Part shown: piece by piece, positions 42,592 to 53,933 of the stretch
Layout of the letters: every line of letters begins with the position of its first letter
How positions within the stretch are numbered: position 1 is the first letter of the stretch
Source of the DNA: Tritrichomonas musculus
Taxonomy: Eukaryota; Parabasalia; Tritrichomonadida; Tritrichomonadidae
Length of the DNA: 64,000 nt
Direction: 5' to 3'
Assembly: GCA_039105265.1 (NCBI GenBank)
Contig: JAPFFF010000015.1
Span: 3,162,001-3,226,000, forward strand
Program-made: the position numbers and the translations under genes
The notes under the pieces: model-generated
Told to the model about the DNA's origin: nothing
Databases searched by the model: none
What the model saw: only the letters and a program-made list of their open reading frames with translations

Positions 42592-43773
42592 TAAAGAAAT
42601 ACGATAAATATGTCTATGTAGATAAATAAACACATTTTAATTAATTATTAATATTTTAAATAGAAGATTAGGCTCGTTAAGTCTCGATTTTCGATATCGA
42701 TAATTGATCCATTTTTCTGATATCAATATCAAATCAAAAATTTTATCTCTGACATCAATAATGAAAAAAAATAAAAGATCGATTATTAATATTGAATATA
42801 TTTTAACGTGTCATAATTTTGTCAACTTTTTAAAACTGATTACTTCACATATCCGTTAAAAATTTTTTTTAAAAGCTGATTCTTTAACATAATAAGTTGG
42901 AATATATTTATTTTATGCCGTTTAAATACTATTTTTTATGATTTTTTCAGGTAATAATATCGATTAATAAAGATTTGATATCAAAAGAATATTTTTTTGT
43001 ATCACATTTCATACTTGATAATCGAATTCATCAATTAAAAGGTCCAATCGATAGCATTTTATTATCGATAGATTGAAAAAGTTAAATGAATTAATGTTGC
43101 AGTTCTAGGTGTAGAAATGTGATATATTTTATTATTTTCATTAATTATTTTCATATTCGATAAAATATTGTATATTTATAAAGCCATTAAAAATACTTTT
43201 TAATTTAAGGCAGAATATTCAATAAAAGCAAAAATTTTTCTATCATGCAGCTTTGGAATTTAATGTTGAAGAAAACAAGAAGTTAGAGTGAAAATTATTG
43301 AATGCTCTCAAAAAAATATTCAATAAACTACAAATCAAAAGTAGGACCTCATTAAACATTTTATTGGTCTTTACGACCATTATTTCATTTTTCTTATTCT
43401 TGAATAAGAACAGTTTCTGATTTAGTTTTCCAATTCTTTATAGTAAAAATTATAAAAAAAAGATTCTTATTAAAAAATGCATTTAAAAAAGATTAGAGAA
43501 ATAAACTGAGAAATATTACGGATTAGTTTTGTATATTGTTTTTGGAAAGGTTGGATACAATATGATAATTCCAAATTCTTTTGAAGTGATCAGAAATATA
43601 ATAATCAGTTCCAAGGTTATTTATTTAACTTTTTCGGTGTATGTTCTTATTGACACTTATGAGTGGACTTGAACTTGATCGGCTAGAAAGTCGTAAATAG
43701 GACTTAAAGTCTAAAAAGATCCAAAGAGTGGCTCATTGTATAACTAGCTAGAAAAAAATTAATTATTATGACG
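42592..43773. other. Gene-free stretch downstream of the cysteine-rich gene
   Basis: A/T-rich, with scattered ATCGAT-type motifs (42685-43075). No gene or clear element. Confidence 0.45.
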
Positions 43774-45214
43774 ATGTCATGGATTTTTCGAACAAAAAAT
43801 CTTTAAAGTACTCTTTTTTATATAAAAAAGTCGATTCTATCACAAAGAATTTGCTAATCATATAGAAGACAACTTTTTATCACCATACAATGATAATATT
43901 AGAAAAGAAGAAGAATTTTTCTCGAATGTTATGCAATTTCACAACTATGAATATTTCTCATCTGAATTTGAAGATGAGAATGAGTTTTATTATTTATGCA
44001 GCAATAATTATCATAAACTTGTGGATCTTTTCATGAAAATGAAAGAAGAATCTATTGAAAAAGAATTGTCTGAAAGAATTAATATTTTTAAATATATAAT
44101 ATTTCACGGAATGAAGCAGCTAAAGATAATAGAATTGAGATCATGTATTATTTGTTATTAAAACAAAACAGATAATAAAAACTTAATAAAAATTGCAATT
44201 CCTCCTTCTGTAACAATAATTGAAAGATCTGCATTCGATAAATGCTCATCATTGACGCAAATCACAATTCCTTCTTCTATAACTGAAATTGGAGATTATA
44301 CTTTCTATGAATGCTGCCATTTGACCCAATTTACATTTCCTTCTTCTGTTACAATAATTAAAAAATCTGCATTTTATTGATGTACATCATTGAAACAAAT
44401 TGAATTTCCTTCTTCTATAACTAAATTTGGGAAATTTGCATTTGAAGGATGTTCATCATTTGTACAAATCATTATTTCTTCTTCTGTAAATAAAATTGAA
44501 GAACGTGCATTCTATAAATGTTCATCATTGAACCAAATTAAAATTCCTTCTTCTGTGACCATAATTGGAGGATATGCATTTTATGGATGTTCATCATTGA
44601 CACAAATTGAAATTCCTTCCTCTTTAACTGAAATTGGTCAATCAGCTTTCAATGGATGTTCATCATTAACACAAATCAAAATTTCTTCCTCTTTAACTGC
44701 AATTGATTCTGCAGCTTTCAATCGATGTTCATCATTAACACAAATAGAAATTCCTTCTTCTGTAACTAAAATTTGCGATCAGGTTTTAGATAATTATTCA
44801 TCATTAAAACAAATTGAAATTCCTTCCTCTGTAAATATAATTGTTTATCGAGTTTTTTACGATTGTTCATCATTAAAACAAATTAAAATTCCTTCAACTG
44901 AAACTGAAATTGGCGATCAAGTTTTTTGTTATTGTTTTTCATTAACACAAATCGAAATTCCTTCCTCTGTAACAAAAATTGGTAAATCAATTGAAATTCC
45001 TTCCTCAGTAACTATAATTGGTTATCGAGCTTTTTATAAATGTTCATCATTAAAATAAATTGAAATTCCTTCCTCAGTAAATAATGTAGAAGAAAATGCT
45101 TTCTGTAATCGTCCATCATTACAAAAAGTTACAATTCATTCTTCTAAAACTAAATTTGAAAAATGTGTATTCAAGGGATGTCAACATGCACGATATAACA
45201 GACAGTGGTATTGA
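43774..45214 (+). pseudogene. Decayed BspA-like LRR gene with trichomonad N-terminal domain
   Basis: The N-terminal part (43826-44160, NEFYYLCSNNYHKLVDLFMK) resembles the helical region found before ankyrin or LRR arrays in trichomonad proteins. Its continuation NEAAKDNRIEIMYYLLL lies in another frame, so a frameshift falls near 44110. The LRR array then runs from about 44190 to 45214 in 69-bp units (IEIPSSVT.IG..AF..CSSL.Q). Two nonsense changes interrupt it: TGA at 44378 where GGA is expected, and TAA at 45056 where CAA is expected. The longest surviving block is 44381-45055. With few lesions in a clearly recognisable gene, loss is recent. Partial expression of the LRR block is not excluded. 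Confidence 0.8.
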
Positions 45215-47773
45215 TAAATATTGCTTGAAAAATTAATGAATTTATATTAAATATCTTTTTTTTAAGGGAGTAGTTCGACTTTCAATATCTCAGTATATAC
45301 ACAATCTTGAAATGTTTTACTCAAATAATTGCGATTATTATTGATTATACATTCTTTATAAAAAATAAAAAAAATACCCATAAAACTCACAAAAAATGTG
45401 AGTTTGCGACAATTCAATACTAAATTGAAATTATAATTTTCTTTCAAAAATTGTGAGGCTTTAGCAGAGCCATACATTTCCAAAATAAAAAACAAAATTT
45501 ACACCATCCCTTGATCCTAAGAGCTATCTCTTAGCTATCTTGTACATTAGGAAGAATATTCTTATCGTTTCATTCAATAACAAAGCAATTATTTCCGAAT
45601 ATTTCAAAATCCAAATATCTCAAATTTATCTCTCTAAGATCATTCAATTAATTACATATTAGAAACAACGATATCGAAATAAAAACAAATATATACTTAC
45701 TTCTTCATACAAATCACTTGTTTCTATTCATAATTAATTTCAAAAAAATTCTTAATGAAGGAGTTAATTACTTACGTTTAAATGCATGTGTTTACTATAA
45801 AATCCAAAATAGCTTGCTAAAAGTTTTCAAGTATGTAAAGATCTTTGATATTCTACAATATTTTTTTTTATTTTTCTCCTTTTTACATTTTTTTTTAATA
45901 ATAAAATGATTTTTTGCTAAATCTTATTTTATATATTATGCTTGTTGTTCAAAATGTTGAAATATTCATAATTTTATTATCAATATTTATAGAAATAATT
46001 TTATGTTTTGATATTTTCATCATATAATTATTGTATGAAATTTAATTTTTAATCAAAATAATTAAATATTTGCTTACACCATGCTTTTTTCAAATCATTA
46101 TGAAAAAATGTTAAAAATTTTACGAATCATATTATTCAAATTGTAAATCTTAAATAATTAAAAAGAGAGCAACATGAATTTTAACTGAAACACTTCAAAA
46201 ACGACATTAAAAAGGCGCCAAATTTGATAAAAAAATCTACAAATTCATCCATATCTTTTGAAATATTTTTATTAAAAAAAAATTAATTAACAAAATCAAT
46301 TATACAACTATTATCTGATTTATTTTTAGTATAATTTTTAAACACCTAATTAAATGAAAAAAATTATTTTTTAAATATTTGAATTAAACTATGAAAACAG
46401 GATGGTAATATCATTTATTACTGATTTAATAAAATTGGTAATAATAGTTTTCACTAATATTAAATTTTTCTGAGATTATTTAAAAAAACAGATGTTTTCC
46501 TGAAAAGTAAATTTGAAACATTTAATATAAACCTTATAGCTGTATGAAACAGTATGATGAATATCATAAATTGAAATTTAAAAGATAATGCCAAAATTTA
46601 AAAACAATATTTAATAAGGTTTTTTAACATACGTTTTTTTCAAAAAATAATATAAATTCATGATGCACAAACTTTATATGAACCTATTTTTTATAATAAT
46701 TTTCAGCAATATTAAAAAAAAGTATTCAATTATTTGTTATCTATAAAATAGCTATTTTTTGATATCAAGATTTTGGATTAAAAATGAGATATTGATAAGA
46801 TCAAAGGATGTTAATAGCAAATTGTGCGATTATACATCGTTTTGCAAAAACCTTTTTGAAATATGATCAAAATAATTATTATGTTTTTCAGCAAATTTGG
46901 TATATATTTGGATGATTAATAAAATTAAAATCTTTGATATCAGCTGAAAATAATGGCTTAAAAACAAAACATGAGATATTGATTCAGAACGAAAAATGGA
47001 CTTTTTAATTATCTAATTTTGACGAAATATTAAAATTAAATGTATTAATAGAAAAAATTGAATAAAAATTAAAAAAAAGATTTTTTTTCTGAGTAATTTC
47101 ATAATTTTTTTGAAAAGAATTCATTCAATTGTCGCAAACTCACATTTTTTGTGAGTTTTATGGGTATTTGTTTTGACAACCTAAAATCAATATATATATT
47201 TTTTTTTTTAAATTGAATATTATTAATATTATTCTGCATTATAATATAATAGATGGATATTTGATTAATTTATATAGTATTTTAAATTGAAGTTGAAATA
47301 AGAAGAAAATATGCTCACTTTTTAACACTGTATTTTTGGCTTATATAAAAAAATAATGAATTTTTAATATTTTTTAAAACGCATATATAGTTTTTTATTC
47401 CTGATTCTACACTATATATGAAAGAAATTTTATTCCAAAAACATTCAAATTGAAGGACTACCAATATTATGAAATTTACGGAAAATAAACCAAAAATCGC
47501 TAATTTCAAAATATATGTAGTCATTCAATTTGAATGTTTTTTGAACCAAAAAGAAAATAAAAATAATTTAGTGTATAGAATAAAAAACTATGTATTCGTT
47601 TTAAAAAATATCTGATTTTCATGTTTTTTTTTTATAAAAAAAAAATGCGGTTTACCAAAATAATCATATTCAAATAAAAAAGTTAAAAAATAATGATGAA
47701 TTGATTTTATATAAGAGCATAATTATATAATGAAAATAATAGAAAATTTACAAAATTAAATTATTTTTTTTTT
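45215..47773. other. Gene-free stretch containing a distant inverted-repeat pair
   Basis: A/T-rich and non-coding. It includes the 43-bp inverted repeats at 45372-45414 and 47127-47169, listed separately. Several T- and A-runs. Confidence 0.5.
45372..47169. mobile_element. Candidate 1.8-kb element with 43-bp perfect inverted ends
   Basis: 45372-45414 (AAATACCCATAAAACTCACA...) is exactly the reverse complement of 47127-47169. Each arm also contains a small hairpin, ACTCAC/GTGAGT. No target duplication is visible beside the arms and no gene lies between them, so the arms could instead be two independent insertions of a short hairpin repeat in opposite orientation. Confidence 0.45.
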
Positions 47774-48097
47774 TTAGTTAAAAAGATCATCAAATCCACC
47801 TCCAAGTTCTAAAGTTTCTTCTTCTTCTTTTTCATTTTTATCATTGTCTTTTTCGTCTTCTTCTTTTGATTTTGCTCCTTCATTTAGTCCTGATTGTTCA
47901 CTTGAAACAAATGTTAATTTGGATTTCCCATCGTTGATGACTTCTTCTAAGTTTTTCCCTTCTAATTTGTTAATTATTTCTTCTCCTTTTTTTTGATCAA
48001 ATTCAATTCCAACACTTTCAATTATTCTCTTGATATCATCAACAGTAGGATTTTCTTTTCCAAGTTTTGCGAGCATGTAAGCAGCGATGTATTTCAT
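47774..48097 (-). CDS. RPLP2: 60S acidic ribosomal stalk protein P2
   Basis: 107 residues from the ATG at 48097. The start MKYIAAYMLAKLGKENPTVD and the DIKRIIESVGIEFD helix are those of P2 (not P1). The dimerising N-terminal domain is followed by an acidic Lys/Glu hinge (about 70-93) and the conserved tail, here GGGFDDLFN, a variant of the usual GFGLFD end that contacts translation factors. It acts on the large ribosomal subunit. A TCATT initiator-like motif lies about 14 bp upstream of the ATG, matching the short leaders of trichomonad genes. It is divergent to the HECT gene, 652 bp away. Confidence 0.93.
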   Translation of the reverse strand: MKYIAAYMLAKLGKENPTVDDIKRIIESVGIEFDQKKGEEIINKLEGKNLEEVINDGKSKLTFVSSEQSGLNEGAKSKEEDEKDNDKNEKEEEETLELGGGFDDLFN

Positions 48098-48412
48098 TTT
48101 TAAAAAATGAAATGGAATTATTTTTTAAAATATTCTTTTTGGTATGTCAAAGTTTGATAAAAAATTTTTGAAAATTTTGAAAATAATTTTGTGTCAATTG
48201 AAATTTCAATTCTCATTCAAAAAATTGATATTTTGAAATATCCAAAAAATCATAAGCTTCTAAATAGGAAATGTTTAATATTCAAGAATATTCATATAAA
48301 ATTTTAAAAAAAATCCAAAGTATTATTCTATTTGTAAAATATGAAGATAAAATACCAAATAATTATTTTAAAATGTAACAATGTTGCTTTCTAGGCATTA
48401 ATTTCACCGAAA

Positions 48413-48603
48413 TATGGCAGACTTAAATTTATTTCTTTATTCATTAGAAGCAGAAATTACAAACCATTATATTTAGTATCAATATCTTTGATGATTGAAA
48501 TATTGTTACAGATATTGTCACTGATTCTACCATTTTAGAAAAAGTCAAAGTTGATAAAAATGTTATAAATGATGCCCCTTTTTTATTCAGAAAAATTGAT
48601 TAA
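48413..48603 (+). pseudogene. Possible short gene remnant between P2 and HECT genes
   Basis: ATG at 48413 opens MADLNLFLYSLEAEITNHYI and then a stop. In another frame, VTDSTILEKVKVDKNVIND then PFLFRKID runs to the stop at 48603. The two halves look protein-like and end cleanly, suggesting one broken small gene. No trichomonad-type intron signal that would join them was seen. Family unknown. Confidence 0.35.
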
Positions 48604-48735
48604 ATTTTTGAAATAAAAATTTCAATTTGATAATATATTGAAAAATTGAAAAGTTTATGTTAAAATTTTTAAAATTTTGGTAACTTTTTAGTACAATCTT
48701 AAATATATTTAATTTTCTTGATTTCATTTTTTATT

Positions 48736-48749
48736 TTATCATACTTATA
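48736..48749 (+). promoter_or_regulatory. Initiator-like TCATA upstream of the HECT start
   Basis: TTATCATACTTATA sits immediately before the ATG at 48750. TCA followed by a pyrimidine and A/T matches the trichomonad initiator consensus (TCAYW), and its distance to the ATG fits the very short leaders known for Trichomonas vaginalis. The functional role here is inferred. Confidence 0.4.
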
Positions 48750-50807
48750 ATGAATGACTTTAATTATTTCCCTGATGTCGTTTATCCTATCTTCAATGAA
48801 AAAGATCAATTATGTCATTCATTAGTTGAAGCTATGATATTTAACCAAAATTCAAATGATTATATTCTGTCAATGCTAACAAAGTTAAAAAGTTACACAG
48901 ATGAATATGGAGACGATATGATTGTTGATACATTATTCATGAGATATCTCATTAAAAATCGGACAAAGCATGATAAAGAAGAAATCAACAATTTCAATGC
49001 AAAATTAGTTAAAAAGCAAAGAATTTCTCAATATATCATTGCATATGTTTGTTTTAACGATCCAAAATCGAAATTCAACTTCAAAAATCAAATTCATGCA
49101 CAATCATATAAAATGTTCTCAAATGAAGACATAATTGTCAATGGAATTAAAATCTCAAAAGTTATTTGTTATTATATTTTACAAAAATTATTTTACATAC
49201 CTTTTACTGATGAAGATTTCAATGATACAAATGAACAAAAAAACAAATCAAATAAAAACAGGCCCAACAATAAACAAAAGAATTCATTCGACTTCGATAT
49301 TCATAATGAGAATGACTTTGTTAAATTACTTATTTTACATAAAATGGACAAAGATGAATACAATCGTTTCATTGTTAATCAAAAAAATAATAATTTGTTA
49401 TATCTTGCTACAAAAAATATAGATTTAACTGATTCAACAATTTCAAATGGAATTTACGCAGTTATTAAAAAAGACATTCATAATGGCAACATTCAAAAAT
49501 ATGAAAACAATATGGTAATTAAATATTACGATGAAGATTTCAAAAGATTTATTCAAAAAGCAATCAACAATTTCGATGGAAGAAGAAAAATTGATTCAAT
49601 GAGATTATACAAATTACAACCAATTAAAGAAATAAAAGATATTTTAACAGATGATCTTCACTTTGAATCAATTAAAGATTTGTTGAATTGGGTTAAAACA
49701 CAAGATGCATGTGAATTTATCAAAAAGTTTTCAATAGAACAAATGTTTATTCAAAGAGAAAAATTGGCAATTTTTTATAAAAAAGCATTTACAAAACAAA
49801 GAATTACAATTTCAAGAAACAATCTTTTAAATGATTCAATGAATGAATTTTTAAGTAAGAAAATGCACAATAAAATCATCAGAATTCATTATGACTCAGA
49901 AAAAGGTGTCGATGAAGGTGGATTATCAAAAGATTGGTTCATTAATGTTACGGATGAACTTATAAAATCGAAAGCATTCATTCCAACACCAAATGGAACT
50001 TCTTTAACATTTGATAATAATAATGATATAGATAATTCAATAATTTACAGATTTACAGGCCAATTAATTGCATCAGCATTCATCAACAAAAAGAACATTG
50101 GAATCAAATTGTCATCATTCATTTGGAAACAATTAATGGAAGAAAAAACCGATTTGGAAGATATGAAAGACTATGACATAGATTTATATGAATCATTAAA
50201 ATGGATCTCTCAAAATGACCCAGAACCATTAATGATGACTTTCGTTGATGGTGATGATATTGAATTATGTGAAGGTGGTGCAAATAGAGATTTAACAGAA
50301 GAAAATAAAGAAGAATTTATTCATTTAATCATCGAAAAGAAACTCATAAAGCCAAACTTAAACTCAATTGAATTAATCAAAATTGGATTTCAAGAAGTCA
50401 TTGATTTAAATATAATTTCAATTTTTAATTCGGATGAAATAAGAGAAATCATTAATGGTAACGAAACAGTCGATATCGATGATTGGAAAAAGAATACAAA
50501 GTATGAAATTCAATATGAAAAATATTACAAGCAATTTTTCAAAATTATATCAAAATGGTCACAAGAAAAACTTAAAAAATTACTCAAGTTTTCAACAGGT
50601 TCATCCCTCGTTCCTGTTCAAGGATTCAAATATCTCGACTCTGTTGGTGGTTTGTTTCAATTAAACTTTTTAAATGTCGATTCAAATAGACTTCCTGAAT
50701 CTCACACTTGCTTCAATAAAATTGATATTCCATGTTATGATTCAATTGAAAAATTCGAAAATAAACTATCATTGGCAATTGAATGCGATACCTTCAACAT
50801 CGTGTAA
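48750..50807 (+). CDS. HECT-domain E3 ubiquitin ligase
   Basis: 685 residues from the ATG at 48750. The HECT domain fills about residues 345-685: IRIHYDSEKGVDEGGLSKDW opens the N-lobe, FTGQLIASAFINKKNIGIKL and the DPEPLMMTF segment follow, and the C-lobe ends LPESHTCFNKIDIP with the catalytic Cys654. This Cys accepts ubiquitin from an E2 before transfer to substrate. The N-terminal 340 residues are helical and Asn/Lys-rich, with no recognised substrate-binding domain. That is typical of short protist HECT proteins, so the substrate cannot be predicted. All key HECT features are present, and the frame and length look complete. Confidence 0.93.
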   Translation: MNDFNYFPDVVYPIFNEKDQLCHSLVEAMIFNQNSNDYILSMLTKLKSYTDEYGDDMIVDTLFMRYLIKNRTKHDKEEINNFNAKLVKKQRISQYIIAYVCFNDPKSKFNFKNQIHAQSYKMFSNEDIIVNGIKISKVICYYILQKLFYIPFTDEDFNDTNEQKNKSNKNRPNNKQKNSFDFDIHNENDFVKLLILHKMDKDEYNRFIVNQKNNNLLYLATKNIDLTDSTISNGIYAVIKKDIHNGNIQKYENNMVIKYYDEDFKRFIQKAINNFDGRRKIDSMRLYKLQPIKEIKDILTDDLHFESIKDLLNWVKTQDACEFIKKFSIEQMFIQREKLAIFYKKAFTKQRITISRNNLLNDSMNEFLSKKMHNKIIRIHYDSEKGVDEGGLSKDWFINVTDELIKSKAFIPTPNGTSLTFDNNNDIDNSIIYRFTGQLIASAFINKKNIGIKLSSFIWKQLMEEKTDLEDMKDYDIDLYESLKWISQNDPEPLMMTFVDGDDIELCEGGANRDLTEENKEEFIHLIIEKKLIKPNLNSIELIKIGFQEVIDLNIISIFNSDEIREIINGNETVDIDDWKKNTKYEIQYEKYYKQFFKIISKWSQEKLKKLLKFSTGSSLVPVQGFKYLDSVGGLFQLNFLNVDSNRLPESHTCFNKIDIPCYDSIEKFENKLSLAIECDTFNIV

Positions 50808-51397
50808 TATATTATTAATAAAACTTTTGTTTGATACTATTCTAGAATAAAATGCTTTTCTCTTTGATGATATATATGAATGTTTTCAAAACATAATAAA
50901 TCCTTCAACGTCAATTTGAAAAAAAAAAAAATAGAACATTATTGATCTTGAAAAAAACAGAGATATAAATTCGAATTATAGAAGGCTTGTTATAATGATA
51001 TTTGATATTAAAACTGCCTTTTTGGTTTACAATACCGATTATTGAGGATGAAAACAGATTTTATGAAAATCGGAATTCAAACTGAAATGTGAAATGAAAA
51101 AATGGATTTGAAAATTGAAATTTATTTTTAACATTTCAATATTGAAAAAACTCATAGAAAATAAGATTCAATGGTTATTATTTCGGAAAAAGTTTAAAAC
51201 TTTAAAATTTCACCATTCCGATCATTTTTGTAAAATTGACTGAGAAAAAAAAAAAAAAAAAAAGAAGCGTTCGCGTTTGACCTTTAAACACCATCCCGAA
51301 GTAATTTCTTAATATAAATCATTTTAATAGTACATAATGATAACTTAGCTTTTTATAGTGATTTGAATTATTGTCTTTTGAAAAAATAAAAGATGGA
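50808..51397. other. Gene-free spacer
   Basis: A/T-rich. A G+C patch after a long A-run at about 51242-51300 (AAGAAGCGTTCGCGTTTGAC) is unexplained. No gene. Confidence 0.45.
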
Positions 51398-51406
51398 TTT
51401 GAAAAT

Positions 51407-52716
51407 GGGCAATCGGATTTTCCATTGATCCACTTTTTGAATAGTTTATATTCTTAAAAAGTGGAGATGTTAAGTACAAAAATATAAAATCCTAAGAATT
51501 ATTGAGAGATTTTTTTTTCATTCAAATTTTTTTCATTGAAAAAGTTCATATTAAAATTAAAATATCTTCATAAAAAAAGATAATAGTATAAAGAAAAACA
51601 GAAATTATATAAATATAACGCAAATAATAAATAAAAAACGTTATATGAAAAAGATATATATAAATCATCATATTACGATTTCAATCTCTAAGTAACAAAG
51701 TCAAGAAAAAAATGAAAAAAAATATAAATTCTAAGTAAAAAGAGAAAAAGTTTATAAAAAAAAAGAAAAATCAATAAATTAAGCATTTTTTTCTGTTGCG
51801 AGCCATATAAGATGACGAAGCTCATAAACGAACTTCAGACAAAATTTATACTTCGTCTTCATCTGAACCAGTATCTTTTATTCTTCTGAATCTGTACCTC
51901 ATCTTCACCTGAATCTGTATCTTGTATTCTTCTGAATCTGTACCTCATCTTCACCTGAAACTGTATCTTGTATTCTTCTGAATCTGTATTTCGTCTTCAT
52001 CTGAATCTGTACCTCATCTTCACCTGAATCTGTATCTTGTATTCTTCTGAATCTGTACCTCATCTTCACCTGAAACTGTATCTTGTATTCTTCTGAATCT
52101 GTATTTCGTCTTCATCTGAATCTGTACCTCATCTTCATCTGAATCTGTATCTTGTATTCTTCTGAATCTGTACCTCATCTTCACCTGAAAATGTATCTTG
52201 TATTCTTCTGAATCTGTATTTCGTCTTCATCTGAATCTGTACCTCATCTTCATCTGAATCTGTATTTCGTATTCTTCTGAATCTGAACCTCATCTTCATC
52301 TGAATCTGTATCTCATCTTCACCTGAATCTGTACCTCATCTTCATCTGAATCTGTACCTCATCTTCATCTGAATCTGTACCTCATCTTCATCTGAATCTG
52401 TACCTCATCTTCATCTGAATCTGTATCTCATCTACATATGAATCTGTATCTAGTCTTCTTTGGTTTCTGTGCCCCGTCTTCTTGTAATTCCGTATCTCAT
52501 TTAATTCTGTTTATGAACTTCGTCATCTTCTTTATAAAAATACCGCGCAATATGATAATTAACGTATCCCGAACTTTTTGAAAAGATGACGATATCAACT
52601 TTTTGATGAAAAGTTTTTTGAATGCATTCAAATATTGAATACTTCTCTCAATATTTTTATTAAAATTGAGAGAAAGTTTCCTTCAAAAAGTGGATCGATG
52701 GTAAAACCGATTTTTC
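51407..52716. mobile_element. 1.3-kb MULE-like element with 9-bp duplication and internal minisatellite
   Basis: TTTGAAAAT is duplicated at 51398-51406 and 52717-52725. The left end begins GGGCAATCGGATTTTCCATT, sharing GGGCAATCG with the 25311 element. The right end, reverse-complemented, begins GAAAAATCGGTTTTACCATC, and both continue into GATCCACTTTTTGAA. The inverted ends are imperfect, so this copy is older than the 7.5-kb MULE. The interior is filled by the 23-bp minisatellite at about 51853-52500. No transposase. Confidence 0.75.
51853..52500 (-). repeat. 23-bp minisatellite with 115-bp higher-order repeat
   Basis: About 28 units of the type CTGTACCTCATCTTCATCTG. Variant units (TATCTTGTATTCTTCT, TACCTCATCTTCACCT, TATTTCGTCTTCATCT) recur in fixed five-unit order three times: the diagnostic TGAAA junction falls at 51956, 52071 and 52186, exactly 115 bp apart. 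The distal part is a simple run of one unit type. As 23 is not a multiple of 3, this is not a coding repeat. Confidence 0.93.
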
Positions 52717-52725
52717 TTTGAAAAT

Positions 52726-53933
52726 ACGCAAAATTTCGAAAATTTTAATTCAATTTTTTTGAAAGGATTTTAATCGTGTATGTATGGGTAAGCAATTTTT
52801 CAATAAGGCTCTATCTTGACGATTTTTCACTTTATCACCAAGCTTCAACGATGAATATACTTGTTTAACAAATTTGTATGTCGCATCGTGCGGTTATTTC
52901 ATATGATGAACTTAGCAGAGCTTTTCTCATATTTTGAAATTTTTTTCTTTCCTTTGCTTACATATTCCAGGCAATTGCATATTAAATATGAAATAATTTC
53001 ATTTATGCTCCAGTGAGAGTTATACATATTTTCCACTTTCATAATCTTTGATCAGTATAATGACTAAAGAAATAAATTGTTATAATGAAATTATTTTTTC
53101 CCCTATTTTATTGGCAAATAAGCTTTTATCATTTCAAATAATTTCATTTTAACAATGAAATCGTTATATTATTTCCTTAAAGATTTATATGACTCATTAA
53201 AGAAAATGCGTTTTTAACAAACCTCAAACAGTTCATGTAGTGTTTTTAAAACATTGTTTTTAAATATAATAATCTAATGATATCAATAAAACAATTGATA
53301 CATAAGGGATTATTTACTTATAAAAATCAATTAAAGATAAGAATAATTGTTATATTGATAAAAATAATAATGATAGAATGTTTTTAATTCGCTATATTTT
53401 TATTTTGTTCTTTTTCAAAAGCATTTCAAAATTAAATTAAAATTTTCGGAAAAGTGAGTATAAAAATTCTATCAAATATTTTAATTTAATTTAATTTTAA
53501 ACTTTTATTTTGGATAAAGTAAAAAAAATGCATGTTTTTAACTTATTACACAAAATATTTGTTATTTCCTTCTTTTATAGTACCATTCAAAAAGTGATAG
53601 CAGGTTATATTATTTTATTTTTGAGACAAATCAATTATTCAATTAAGAAGAAAACGATCGAGTATTATTAGAAAAAAAACGTTTTTATTTTGGTTATTTT
53701 TTACTTTTCTCCCAAAATTTCTTTAAAATTATACATTTATTTAAAATATCTTTATTCTCTTTATATCAAAAAATTCAATAGTTTCATATTATTGAAAATC
53801 TTGAGGATAACAAAAATGTAAAATATAAAAAATTAAAAAATAAATGCATTAGATAATATCAAATATATTATATCGTTTTTTAAAATAACGGTTGGAATAA
53901 TTGTACGATAGATGATGTGAGGTCAGCATAATT
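52726..53933. other. Upstream region of the second Myb gene
   Basis: Gene-free A/T-rich DNA. No clear repeat; promoter elements must lie here but none is recognisable. Confidence 0.4.
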
